DNA of 64,000 bases from positions 59,216,192 through 59,280,191 of the forward strand of contig OX031061.1 of assembly GCA_943736015.1 (NCBI GenBank), read 5' to 3'. The DNA comes from Tridacna crocea (Eukaryota > Mollusca > Bivalvia > Cardiida > Cardiidae). The notes under the pieces were generated by a model, which saw nothing but the letters and a program-made list of their open reading frames with translations, was not told the DNA's origin and made no database searches. Shown piece by piece: positions 24,669 through 36,344 of this stretch (positions are counted from its first letter, which is position 1; each line of letters starts with the position of its first letter). A program made the translations under genes and the position numbers.

Positions 24669-25245
24669 AGATCACTCCATCCTTACTGCATAGCTTTCCC
24701 TTATAAAATCAATACTTGACAAATGTGTCAGAGAGAATTCTCTTTGGCTCAGTGGTTATGGTATTGGTCTTTTAATCCTCGAAGAACGATTTTTTTGTCC
24801 CTTCAAAGGGTTCGAATCCCGCCAGATGCGGTTTGTATTTGAGCTATGCATTTATTTGTTTCTTTGCTACAGACTTTGTTCGTAAGATGAGGGCTCGTCT
24901 GGGATTTGGCCATTGAGCCATTAATCCTATTTGTTGTCCTAAAACGGACTGTCTGCTTAATAAGGCTTTGAGCCATCAATAAATAAATACGCCATCAATT
25001 TGACTTTAAGAGGGGTGTGCTTCGGGAGATCACTCATTCCTTACTGCATAGCTTTCCCGTATAAAATCAATACCTGACAACTGCGTCAGAGAGGACTCTC
25101 TTCGGCTCAGTGGTTATGGTATTGGTCTTTTAATCCTCGAAGAACGAGGTTATTTGTCCCTTCAAGGGTTCGAATCCCGCCAGAAGCGGATTGTATTTGA
25201 GCTATGCATTTATTTGTTTCTTTACTACGTACTTTGTTCGTAAGA
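24660..25245 (+). mobile_element. Miniature LTR retrotransposon (TRIM-type), copy 2
   Basis: Two LTRs of equal length, 228 bp (24660-24887 and 25018-25245), flank 130 bp. The 5' LTR begins TGTTACAGGAG and both end TTCGTAAGA. The adjoining site TGAGGGCTCGTCTGGGAT (24888-24905) is the tRNA-Pro site with two changes, and a purine tract AAGAGGGGTG precedes the 3' LTR. A TATA-like TATAAAA lies at 24702-24708. The flanks CAGG and CGGG may be a decayed 4-bp target duplication. The LTRs differ at many positions, so this copy is older than copy 1. It sits between two copies of the CGTAGTTGACC-rich element, in the intron after Ig3. Confidence 0.87.
24745..24819 (+). promoter_or_regulatory. tRNA-like A and B boxes within the LTR of copy 2
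   Basis: TGGCTCAGTGGT (24745-24756) and GGTTCGAATCC (24809-24819) are near-perfect Pol III A and B boxes, about 53 bp apart. They are repeated in the 3' LTR (around 25100 and 25168). They lie 40-110 bp downstream of a TATA-like box, so Pol II and Pol III type signals coexist in the same LTR. Confidence 0.65.
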
Positions 25246-25256
25246 CGGGTACATCC

Positions 25257-25545
25257 TTGGTCACACCTTACGTAGTTGACCATAGTGGGAAATGACCGAA
25301 GATGGCAGTAGTTAAAAGTATTGAACGTGGTTAATTATGGTCACACTCGTAGTTAAACGTAGTTCAACGTAGTAAGGAACGTAGTTTTAGTTTAAACTTG
25401 GGTAATTACCGTTGTTGAACGTACTTGACCGTGGTTAACCGTAACTGACCTTACTTAACCGTACCATGTTTATTACATTCAACTACGTTCAACAACGGTA
25501 ATTACCTAATACGGTCAACTACATAAAATGTTATCAGACCTGGGT
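25257..25545. mobile_element. CGTAGTTGACC-rich inverted-repeat element, copy 2
   Basis: Starts GGTCACACCTTACGTAGTTG and contains many AACGTAGT and ACTACGTT words, ending near ACGGTCAACTACATAAAATG. It begins right after the TRIM at 24660-25245, so the LTR element sits between two copies or inside a duplicated one. Confidence 0.5.
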
Positions 25546-25659
25546 TCAATTATTTTAAAATGTACTTGATAAATAACAATTAAAAAAGAAATGTCCAATT
25601 AAATTATGGTTACAACCACTTGCTTTCTATAATAGTAATGAATCAAATACAACAAGCAA

Positions 25660-27155
25660 TTTCGTTGAAATGATATCCCCCGCCGAAAAAGACCTTTTTT
25701 TGATACAAAGATATTAGAGGTATTGTGTTTTGCATGTACATGCGGCCTTTTTGTTATTGGTGCATGATGAAATTATACATAAAGCTCCCTTGTTCCATAG
25801 CAGAGCATTTCATTACATAACAAAGGGCAAAAACTCCTAAGATTTGAAGGATATAGTTGTCATTCATGTACACTGCACTCTTCCTTAATGAGATCTATCC
25901 ACTTACAAAGTTTGAAGTTGGTATCTGAAATACTGTTTAAGTTATCTTCCGGATAAAAATGGGGGACGGAAGGAGGGACTGACAGAGACTATTACCATAA
26001 CCCCCCCCCCCAACAAGGGGATAATAAGTATGAAAAATAAACTAGCACTTGTCCCAGAACAGGATAAATTCATCAAAGGGTAATCAGTCAAAAAAAGCCT
26101 CTGAATCTAAAAGGAAATGTGCCAACAAAAATCCAAAGTAAAAATTCACAAAGGGCAATAACTCCAAAATACTGAAGATAGAGTTATAGTTCTTGTGTAC
26201 TGCACTTCTCCTCAATTAGTTGTATATGTGTGTGAAGTTTCAAGTTCCTAGCTTTTATACTTTTGGAGATATATGCCAGACAGAAATCAAAAGGAAAAAT
26301 TACATGTAACAAAGGGCAATAACTCAAAAATTACTGAAGACAGAGTTTTGGTTTTTGTGAACTACACTTCTCCTTAATGAATTCTATAGGTGTATACAGT
26401 TTGAAGTTCTTTGTACTTTTGGAGATATGCTCCGGACAAAATTCAAAACGTGAACATTTAAAAAGAGCAATAACTCTACAATCACTGAAAATAGAGTTAT
26501 GATTCTTTAGCATTACACTTTTCCTTTATCAGTTCTACATGCGTGTGATGTTTCAAGTTCCTAGCTTTTATACTTTTGTAGATATGCTCCGGACAAAAAT
26601 CCAAAGTTAAAATTTATAAACGGCAATAACTCCAAAAATACTGAAGACAGTGTAATAGATCTTGTGCACTGCACGCCTCCTCAATGAGTTCTATATGTGT
26701 GTGAAGTTTCAAGTTCCTAGCTTTTATACTTTTGGAGATATGCTCCTGACAAAAAATCAAAGTAAAAATGTACAAAGGGCAATAACTCCAAAAATACTGA
26801 AGACAGTGTAATAGATCTTGTGCACTGCACGCCTCCTCAATGAGTTCTATATGTGTGTGAAGTTTCAAGTTTCTAGCTTACATACTTTTGGAGATATGCT
26901 CCGGATAAAAATTCCAGAAAAATGTACAAAGGGCAATAACTCCAAAAGTACTAAAGATAGAGTAATGGTTCTTGTACACTGCACGCCTCCTTAATGAGAT
27001 CTATCCACTTGTGAAGTTTGAAGTTGATATCTCAAATACTTTTGGAGATATGCTCCGGACAAAAATGTGGGACGGAAGGACGGACGGACGGAATGACAGA
27101 AGGACGGACGGAGACTATTACTATATCCCCCGCCGCCTTTTCGGCAGGGGATAAA
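25660..27155. mobile_element. Pearl/CvA-like tandem element
   Basis: A 5' segment (from about 25670, GATATCCCCCGCCGAAAAAG) is followed by about seven tandem monomers of about 155 bp. The word GGCAATAACTCC recurs at 26622, 26778 and 26932, giving steps of 156 and 154. An (ACGG)n microsatellite follows at 27068-27112, then a terminal hairpin CCCCGCCGCC / GGCAGGGG. This order (unique 5' part, ~160-bp tandem core, ACGG microsatellite, short 3' part) is that described for oyster pearl elements, thought to be Helitron-like and non-autonomous. Part of its 5' segment recurs at 13870-14020. Confidence 0.72.
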
Positions 27156-27159
27156 AAGT

Positions 27160-30100
27160 GCTTTTGATCAATTGGCTTTATATTATAAAACAGAGTATGA
27201 CACTTCAACCTGTTAGGTACCACACAAGCCCAAGCTTTAATGATCCTGAAAGATCAAACCTCATGCAGAGAACATTGCGAAGTAAGGAGAAAGGCACGGT
27301 TATCGGCATTTTCTCCTTTTCTTGCAATGTTTTCTACTTTATCAAAGATACAAATTTTCATTCGGGCTCCGTAAGATCTATCATCTGCAAATATTTTCTG
27401 CCAGTTACATTCCAAATTATGTTTGTTTGGTAAATTATTAGAGAACAAAAAAGATCTGTTTATTTAATTACACACACACACACACACACACACACCCACA
27501 CACCCCACACACAAAGCATTTTTTTCAAGTCTGTAAAGATCTGGATCTATTTTATCACATCATGATTACTATTACTATTCATATTTTTGCTTGATGAACA
27601 GAAGTTTGAACCAATTTCTACATAGGCCTGGTACAAACCTATAAAACTTCTGAGGTAAACTTCAAGAGCTATTCCGTGCCTTTGACCAGCAGCGACGTAA
27701 AAAGTTGTATATGTACAGTAATATGTTCGCTTATAACTTTTACCCTTCGACTCAACTAAATTAATACATTGAGTAAGGAAAGCAAAACATTTTTTTTTAT
27801 CTTTACGATATCTTATAGAATATTTAAAAATATTCCACGGGCTATGTGCTATCTGATCTTCATCTATATTGCCGTCATTTTCGAGTAGCTTCAAAATTTA
27901 GAGCACCAGGTACCACCATGATGATTTCGTAGTAAATGAGGCTACATCACGATCCATACATTTTTCAGTGGTTACGTAAATCAGGACAACACTGTATGTA
28001 CAGCACGTACGGTCTGATCATGACAACTTCGAACATGATGCAGTAAATGGTAGATTTTACAGGGCTCATAAGGTAGATGTTGCGTGTAACAAAAATCCAT
28101 GCGGCTAAAGTGTCTACAAAGGGTTATCTTTTTCGCGAGTAATCTATAATTAGCTGACGCAGACTCCTCTGTGTTGTTCTCCATACATCCATACATTGAT
28201 CAAAGGTTAACCGTCGTTTCATCCTTTATAGATTAAGAAAAGACGAAAATTTTGTAAATAAAAATTGCTTCTGAATATCATATTCTACAATGCTTTCTGT
28301 ATCATATTTATCATTAATAATATTTTGTTTTGTAAAAAAGTAGACAAAAATCGAAAACCACTGAGAAATGGGAAGGCTTGTAATGTACAGAAAGCCTAAA
28401 ACCTTCGATTCGGAAAATAGAAGGAATCCTGTAAGATTGAAAACTTCGAAGGACCAGCCAGATGAAGGATATTTATTCTTCTGTATTTTTATAGCTACTT
28501 GGGAATGAACTATATACTGCAAGAAAACCAGGCTTGATTTTCAAGTAGGTCTTTTGGAATATTTGAGAAAGAGTCACGTGGAGTAATTCTGTCACAACAA
28601 TACGACATTGTAAGATATTCTCCTAAAATAATGACAAATTGAATAATTACTGATCATCTTCATGGTAAATAGTTTTGGTACATTCCTACTGGAAGCCGAT
28701 TTGGAGCGGCTTCCAATGAGTGCAGCCTACCCGTACTAAGCAGGCACAACCACAAGGTTTTACCGTGGCTTTATGCAGTTGACCTTAACTTACCGTAGCT
28801 GTGCGTACTTAGGACTTAGCTTATGCGTAGTTAATCGTCGTTAGACATGGTAATATCAAGGTTTACCCTAGCCACTTTGCACGTAGTTAAATGTAGTTAA
28901 CTGTACTTACTTGTAGTTTAACCTACTCACACTTTATATATTGCTAAGTTTGAACCTACTTTGAGCGTACTTCAACGTAGTTGACCGTAGTAGCACTACA
29001 TGCCTACAGTGGACAGCGTTTGAGATTAATTACGGAAAAGTACGGACTTGGCCGTAGATGTGACAACGGCTTTAGATGTTCTCTCTTTCCCTTTTTGCCA
29101 ATTTTGAACCTTTTTCGCACATACTTCACTGTAGATGACCGTAGTGAAGTACGGACAACTACGTGTGTGACAGTAAGTTTGACCATGGATTAAATCACGT
29201 GAAAAGTTGTGGTAACGCAAATCGAAAACTCGCAGTAATTTTTTTTTTTGGCCCATATTTTAATGTTACCTCTTTTTCAGTATTTCGGCCAGAGGCCTTT
29301 TTCAAGAAAAAGAAAAGGAAAAACTTTCACAGCTGCTACATTTGAACAGTCTTCCATGACAGTTTGTTTACTCTGAGGTTTGGCCGAGGCAGTTCAATGA
29401 GTAAAGCGTTTGTACTGTACTTTTGTGTTCACTTCATCAACTTTACATGAGAACCGTTTACACGTATGTGCAATAAATGCATTGACATGCAGTGGAATTT
29501 CCCAATGAAGATTCAGTTATTGTGGTTGTGTTCGATGGCATATTTCTCCCACGAGATTTGAGATAGCTATCATGATAATTTTAGAGAATTATTGCGATAA
29601 ATTAAAAGAAATCTTATCAGGATTGTGAAAGGTGTCCTGATAAAAGTATCACGATAAACTTAATATTTCATCGCAAAGTTTCTTCATCGTGCTCGAATGC
29701 TGGCCTGCGAGATGACATTATTGTGATAGTTCTATCCGTTTCTGGATATCTATAGATAGAAAATTCATCATTTGGAAGAGCTCGGTAGTTTTTACTTAAA
29801 AGGCACCTACAACAAATTTCTCTTTTTGGCTATATAAACCATTAAATGTAAACAATTTTAAAATTGAAAACTGTATTTCAATGTCTATCGTAAAAAAATG
29901 TTATAACCGAAAATGTAGTTTGCACACCTGTGCAAGTTTGTGAAATGGTCGATAAACCGGATGTGATGCTACACTAATTTCGGCTTCTGTGTACTGTTAA
30001 TTTACTCTGATGCTGACTTTGTTTTCCTCACAGCCTTATCCTCCCTGATGTTTGGAGACAACTTTTTCGACACAAAAATCGGCCTTTCGCTGTTTCGAGC

Positions 30101-32111
30101 CAGGAGATGACTACCTATTTGTCAATCTGCCGTCTGTCTGTCTGAACCGAGTGATGTGGCTTAATATCAGATTTACCATTAATTCTCAACGGGTTAAATA
30201 TACCTTCATGCCGATTTGCAAAATTTCGAATATTACTAGTTTTTGGAGATACCAAAACAGATATCTCCACAGTGGACACTGTACATAGGATCATATTGCA
30301 AGTTCTGTGTAGTCTGATCTGAACATTCACTGTTCGCAAAAAGTCATTGAGTAGCGCTCAGCAGTCTTGGGGCCCCACAGAAATTTAAATGAGGCATGAA
30401 ATCAATAGTAGATTCTTTGTTGATTATCCATCTCTTTCACTATTTCATACGAGAGAGAGAGAGAGAGTGAGAGTGAGAGTGAGAGAGTTTTAGATAAGAG
30501 ATTTTACATGATGATTATAGGATTTTTTTTTTTAACTTTAAGATCGTATGAAAAAGGAAAATAGAAAAGTTATGAATTTCGACTTCCCTGTGTCAAATTC
30601 CAAATTCCATTTACGTTTTATAAGAAAAGGATTCAATATGGCCGTGAAAACAAAAGAGTAATTTTGAACATGACATGTTTATGACAAATGCTCGTTAACC
30701 TCAAGCGGCAAGCCGGGTAAAAAGATATGTCAGACAACAACGTAGCGATACCAACATCAAAAGAGGTACCGAATTAACCTTTTGCTCCTTTAAATGGATG
30801 GAACACAAAATTCTTTTCTCAAAATAAAAGATTGGCGCACTAAAATTTTGTGTAAAGTTTGTTCGCAGTTATGATTTTTTTAATTTACGCTGCATTTTCA
30901 TGGTCAGTATCTCTAATCTCTTACATCATTACAGGGAGAAAGAAAGAGAAAAAAGTTAAACAATTTTTCTCTATGTTGGTGTTTGCTTTTAAATTGTACG
31001 AATTACAAGCCTTAGAATTTTGGAAATGAACTGACCCTGTATTTTGCAGACAATCAAAAACGTTTACTGCATGATATGCAGGAAGCCAGGAGGCAATTCA
31101 GATAATCTTTTAACGCTGTTGTTGATGAAATAAACAAATTTGAAACTTTGAAAAAAATGCATGTAGGAAAATAAAAGAAGATCAAGTGAATGGATTTAAC
31201 TTTTACGGCGAATTCGGGATGTGTGCTGGATTTAATGTTGTTCGTGAATGTTAAAGAGAGGATAAGATTTCTAAGGCAGATGAAGGCTTTTAGTTTTTTT
31301 CCAAGCTGAAGGCGAAATGTAAAATGCTGATACTGATGGTGTAGATCAAGATCAGACTGCGCAGTATTTGTAAACCGTTAAATGATCGACGGTGCCCTAT
31401 ATTGTGTAGAAACAGCCTTATAACTGTACTCGAATGGTTTCTTTTACACACTACTATCCCATACATAGTTCAAACAACTACCATTTGATTTGTGATTTCA
31501 AAGCACTGTAGTTATTCAGTGTCGACCGATCTCAATGCTTACTGCACTTTGATACATCTATAAAATCAAGTTTTTCTAACAACTTACTAAATACGATAGA
31601 AAACTGATCTTGGCAAATGCAGGAAATTTACCATAGCAAAAGCGGAGTTCGCAGGTTGACATGGGTTGATACTTTTTGAAGATGAATTAAGCCGTCTTTT
31701 GAGTGGTTATCATAAAAAGAGTGGTTTGTATGTTAATTGTACAGACTCGATTTACAACACTTTTAAACAAAGATTTCCAATAGAACAATATGAGAAAATG
31801 AGCCATTTACCTTTACATAGTTTTACGAACGGACAAATGCCTACACCATTGATAATTTTACTGCTATGGGTGTAATTACGTATGGGAACGTACAGAACTC
31901 CATGGAGCGATCGGTGTAAATCGTAATTTTAGGCTGTACAAAACGTGCAGTCTGACTCTCGATTTATACTGCCTGTTTACCGTTATTTAAACAACAACCA
32001 AACATCCTTTAAGTCATGTGGCATTAAATATTCGACTACAGGATAACACCGTGTTAAATTATTCAGCAGCGAAAGTGTACCTTAAGAATAAATCGGTTTT
32101 TTTTTCTATAG
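27160..32111 (+). other. Intron between Ig3 and Ig4, distal part
   Basis: Contains a decayed hairpin MITE (about 27240-27440), a (CA)n tract at 27471-27510, the CGTAGTTGACC element at 28750-29178, a (GA)n tract at 30452-30487, and GATCAGACTG hairpins at 30265-30345 and 31340-31370. Open frames such as 31666-31875 lack domains and splice sites that fit. Confidence 0.5.
28750..29178. mobile_element. CGTAGTTGACC-rich inverted-repeat element, copy 3
   Basis: Left end TACCGTGGCTTTATGCAGTTGACC and right end GGACAACTACGTGTGTGACA recall the ends of the copies at 24.3 and 25.3 kb. Inside, TTCAACGTAGTTGACCGTAG and related words repeat. Short ORFs across it are by-products. Confidence 0.5.
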
Positions 32112-32393
32112 AAAAGCCGTGGGGTCCATACTTTTATAACTCTCAGCAATTCGAAGGAAATGTAGACATTTACTGTCACACCAGGAAAGGCCGTCCTGCA
32201 CCAGAACTTACTATGCTTGTCAACGGAAACATTATCAATACCACGTACATGTATGTATCAAAAAAACACCGAGTGAAATATATCACACTGACTTACATGG
32301 AAAGGGATTGGAATGGTGCGAAAATAGAGTGTTGTATGCATTATCTGTACTTTACAGAGCCGAAATGCTCCGAGAAAACAGTTGACTATCTCT
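32112..32393 (+). CDS. Exon 5: Ig-like domain 4
   Basis: 282 nt, phase 1 in and out; acceptor TTTTTTTCTATAG, donor TCT|GTAAGT. The 94-residue domain has B-strand NVDIYCHTRKG, a C-strand region PELTMLVNG and F-strand WNGAKIECCMH, so the canonical Cys pair is kept with an extra adjacent Cys. No C-strand Trp is visible. The intron before it is about 8 kb and carries a short LTR element and a pearl-like array. The frame is also open upstream of the acceptor, but the pyrimidine tract and phase support the start given. Confidence 0.85.
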
Positions 32394-32819
32394 GTAAGTA
32401 ATTCTACAGCATTTTGTTCCTGTAGCACAACATCTATAAAATTGGTATTTGAAGGTAATTTAGTACATAATATTAGCCATGTTCTGTGAAAAAAGAGCAT
32501 TATGGCCCTGCTAAAAGATATCAATTCAGAACAGCGTGCGCAGACTATGCAGGCTGACCTTGCTCGAATGGTTTTGATATTTGTATATTTTCACCACGTC
32601 AAAGGACCACTCCTTCTCCAAATAAACTTCATTGTCATTTTATACATCTATAATTCTGTGATGACTTGCTTGGCAAAATACATGACAGAAATACAAGAAA
32701 TCCCTTTTTACAAGAGCATGGTTCATATACATGTACATGTATGTTTTGTCACCAAAATGTAGTTTTGTCTCGATATTTGAAATCAATGACAGCGTAGATC
32801 AGACATCGAGAATACAAAG

Positions 32820-33023
32820 TCTTACGAAGTTGAAAGTTCCCAACAAATGCATAGCTGAAATACAAACCGAATCTGACTGGCTTCGAACTACAAATATTGT
32901 TTGAGGTAAAAGAGACCAATACCATAATCACTGAGCTAAAGAGATTTCTTACATAGAACACTTGTTCGGTATTGTATTTAAATCGAGACGAAGCGATGCA
33001 TGAAGGTGTGGTCTCCCGAAACA
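32820..33023 (-). mobile_element. Solo LTR of the same miniature LTR family
   Basis: 204 bp that on the minus strand begins TGTTTCGGGAGACCAC and ends CTTCGTAAGA, matching the LTRs of the copies at 1.4 and 24.7 kb but diverged. It keeps decayed A- and B-box regions (near 32927-32938 and 32881-32891). It is flanked by a perfect 4-bp repeat AAAG (32816-32819 and 33024-33027). There is no internal region, so it arose by LTR-LTR recombination. It lies in the intron after Ig4. Confidence 0.82.
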
Positions 33024-33084
33024 AAAGCGTGAACATCTTGAAATGCATTGTCTTCAAAGAGTATCCTTTTCATACGCCCGAAGG

Positions 33085-34140
33085 GTCGTGTTTTGTTATA
33101 TCCGTCGTCCGCCCGTCCGTCTGTCCGTCCTTACGAGCCCGACATTGTGGGGTTAGGGGTAACTGTACATTTAGTCTCTATAGGGTTCCTTCCGTCCATC
33201 TGGTAGGTATGGGGTTAGGGTTAGGGCCAGTGGGGCTAAAAAAGGTGCTCTTGTGGGGTTGCATTGGGTTGCATTGAATAAAGAGCAATTCGACCTCACA
33301 AGGTCCGTCGCGTGAGACCGTCCGCCCGTTCGTTAGCGATTTCTTGTGTGGGCAACTCCTCCTACAGTTTCCATCGGAATTATTTGAAACTTGCCACAAT
33401 GAATCTCCATGATGTCTATTTGTGCACCTGACTCTTAGAATTTGGATCACTGTTTGCGTTCTAAAATTATCTGCCCTTGATTTCTGAAATAACCAACTTT
33501 TCACTTTGAATTTTTGTTCAGGGCATAACTTCCATACCATTAAATGTATCAACTTGAAACTACATACACTGATAGAACATATTATGAAGAAATGCAGTGC
33601 ACAAGAACCATAGCTCTGCTCTGTTGTTTTTTGAGTTATCGCCTTTTCTCAATTTTCTGTATAAACTTTTGTCCAGGCCATAACTTCCAAACTATAAAAG
33701 CTATCAACTTGCAACTTTATTCAATGATAGAGCACATTACGGAAAATTGCAGTGCACATGAACCATAACTCTGCAACTTTCATTTGTTTAGTTATGGCCC
33801 TTTGTTAATTTACAGTTTGAATTTTTGTCCAGGCCATCACTTCCAAACTATAAAAGCTATTAACTTGGAACTTTATACACTGATAGTACATATTATGAAA
33901 AAGCGCATTGCACAAGAACCATAGCTCTGCCACCTTTATTTTTTGACTTATTGCCCTTTGTTAGTGTTCACTTTGAATTTTTGTCTGGGCCATAATTTCT
34001 AAATTATGAAAGCTATGATATTGAACCTTCAAAGACTGATAGAACACCTTGTAGAGAAGAGCCATTCAGAAAAATTGTAACTGTGCCATCCTAATTTTTT
34101 CAGTTATTGCCCTTTGATATTTTTCACATATCATGGAGAA
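33085..34140. mobile_element. Pearl-like element, opposite orientation to the one at 26 kb
   Basis: A (GTCC)n-like tract (33100-33130) precedes monomers of about 156 bp; TTGTCCAGGCCAT recurs at about 33669 and 33825. The monomer reverse-complements to the 25.8-27.0 kb monomer (shared words AACAAAGGGC, TGCACTGCA, TAGCTTTTATA). The two arrays flank the Ig4 exon in opposite orientation, 6 kb apart. Confidence 0.65.
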
Positions 34141-34966
34141 TAACTAGTCTTCATGCATGGTCCATTCTTCAGTTCTACTCATTTCACTGACAAGCCCCTT
34201 CAGGCGTATACGTGCCGCTCTGCGAAGCTCTTGTTAACCCTTTCATTGCCAGAGGCACCAAAGTGGCTATTGCAGACTGTGCTGTCTGTTCTTGTAGTCA
34301 TACTGTCTGCTTGTTATGTCAAGCAATACTGGTAAAATTCTTGCATTCAGATAGTTGTATTTTGGATACCAGCATTTCTTTTTTTTTCATTCTATTGCTA
34401 TTTTTTTGTGTATGAATAATTCAGTATTAGTTGTTTTAACGAACATTGGCGAGTTCTGATTGGCTGAAAAAAAAATCATAGCTCCATGAAAAAAAAAAAA
34501 AAAAATCAGCAGTGCCGGGACTACTTTTGCAGTACTGTAAACAAACATGTATACGAGGTTTCATAATGGTTTTCTTTCTGATCTTTATCGAGTCAGAAGT
34601 TCAACTTGCTAGCTAAATTTATTTACTCTAAATTTTGAAAACAAATATCCAACAGTAAATTCAATAAGAGAGCTGAAAACTCATTGTCACTTTGCTGGGT
34701 TCTAACAATCTTATTTTCAAATTAGCTCTTGCATAATTGAACCTCTAATAATAAATCTACTGAACCTGTAAATGTTCAATACTATAATGACGTCAGGAAT
34801 TTACGTCATTGTTACATGTACGTCATGAACCAGCGATTTTGCCGCGCTATGAATTATGAATGAAATGGACATTAAGTAAATACGCAATGTTAGATTTTCA
34901 ATGATAAATGGAGTTAATATTTTTCAAGTGCATATTTATTTGTTGCCTGTGATATTGAATTTTAAG

Positions 34967-35127
34967 GAATGAAGATATTTTTTTTTTGTTTTCATGGAGG
35001 TATGGAAAAAAAAAAATCTAATCACACTTTTGTGATTAGTGTGATTATATCTACTTTTTTTGTCATACCTCCATGAAAACAAAACAAAACAAAACAAAAC
35101 AAAAAAAAAAACATCTTCATTCCTTAA
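34967..35127. repeat. 160-bp imperfect palindrome with (AAAAC)n
   Basis: AAGGAATGAAGAT at the left pairs with ATCTTCATTCCTT at the right, and TTTTCATGGAGGTATG pairs with CATACCTCCATGAAAA nearer the centre; the centre itself holds TAATCACA / TGTGATTA. One arm has gained an (AAAAC)n run near 35084-35104. Located 250 bp upstream of the Ig5 exon. Confidence 0.7.
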
Positions 35128-35371
35128 ATACAAACAGCCTTAAAAATACATGGACTGATTCAAATCAAAGCACTTGCCGACAACTAATATGGAAAGTCTA
35201 AATGATATGAAAAGATATATGAAAATCTTGCAGCAAAAAGAAAAAAATGGTCTTCATAGCCATTTATCAATTTGCCAGTATTTTCAAAGATCCTCTGTTG
35301 CTAGGGACACAAAAAAAAAAAATAAGGTTATGATTTTGATAAACGTGATTTAATTATGTTCATCTTCTCAG

Positions 35372-35686
35372 TTTCGCCTGCGTCGGTAAACTTAACGGTG
35401 TCTAAACTAGAACCTACCGGCAGAGGAAGTTTCCTACTGACGTTGCGATGTACGATTATAAACGCAAATCCAGCATGCAAAATAAAATGGAATCATTCAG
35501 ATGAAGCTGATGTAACCATCGGGACAGAAGAGATAACAAGACCAGCAGGACAAGGAGGATATACCACTGTGTCAGAATTACTACTAAATGGAAGTATGGA
35601 AATTAATGGAAGCAAAATAAATTGTCAACCAGTCTGCGACGAATTCGAAACCAAGGATAAAGCCACACATACCATACGTACCGCAT
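35372..35686 (+). CDS. Exon 6: Ig-like domain 5
   Basis: 315 nt, phase 1 in and out; acceptor TTCATCTTCTCAG, donor GCAT|GTAAGTG. It starts FSPASVNLTVSKLEP and has B-strand SFLLTLRCTI, C-strand KIKWNHS with the core Trp, and F-strand KINCQPVC. Sequons NLT, NHS and NGS. An extra Cys (PACK) lies before the core Trp. The layout is closest to C2/I-type domains. Confidence 0.87.
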
Positions 35687-36065
35687 GTAAGTGAGAAACA
35701 CACTTTTATGAATGTATATTGACTCATTGCTTTCTTCGATTCTGGGTCAAACACCCTTCTAAAATTAGCTCAGGTATCGCGAAAGCTGGACCTTTTTATT
35801 TTGTTTTTCGTAGAAATAACGTTATTTTAGCTAAATATATATTTGTGTGAAACAGACACCAATTAACTACAAAATAGCATCATACAAAAAATATATACAA
35901 CAAGAATAGCTTCCTTTGGAAACAATGTCCCCTACCATGTAAATGACAAAAAAGGCCTTTTTATTCTTACTTCGAATATTAGACATCTGCAGGTACTTGC
36001 TTGTGGAAGGAGTTTGACATTTGTCGCCTGATATAGAATAAAAGACGTGAAATATCTTGTTTCAG

Positions 36066-36344
36066 ACCCGCCCACCTTGTCAATCAACACATCTGGTAAG
36101 AGTAGCTGGAGAGTCGGGGACGCAGTAGTATTGGAGTGTAGTGTAGGCACCTACTCTCCGGTCAATGTCACGTGGTACAACTCGCAGAACCAATCACTCG
36201 ACAGCTTTAATTGCGGTGAAGGAGCTGTCTGTTTGAAATTAGATCCACTACAGGAACAAGATGCCGGTACCTATTTTTGTAAAGCGGCCACGGAATATTA
36301 CGACACGGCAGTCGAAAGTGTAGAACTATATATTGCATCTACAG
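36066..36344 (+). CDS. Exon 7: Ig-like domain 6, I-set-like
   Basis: 279 nt, phase 1 in and out; acceptor TATCTTGTTTCAG, donor ACAG|GTATGA. This is the most canonical domain: linker YPPTLSIN, B-strand DAVVLECSV, C-strand VNVTWYN with core Trp, and F-strand EQDAGTYFCKA carrying the full D-x-G-x-Y-x-C signature, then G-strand VESVELYI. A second Cys pair (FNCGEGAVC) lies between. Sequons NVT and NQS. It is the membrane-proximal domain and sits only 380 bp after domain 5. Confidence 0.93.

Noticed and set aside
24735-24825. A functional tRNA gene
   Set aside because: A and B boxes are good, but acceptor and T stems do not pair as in a tRNA and the sequence repeats in both LTRs of a retroelement.
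27068-27112. CRISPR-like short direct repeats
   Set aside because: This is an (ACGG)n microsatellite at the end of a pearl-like element; there are no spacers.
31666-31875. Possible extra Ig-gene exon
   Set aside because: No acceptor at its start, no Ig motif, and it overlaps a repeat flank shared with other places.
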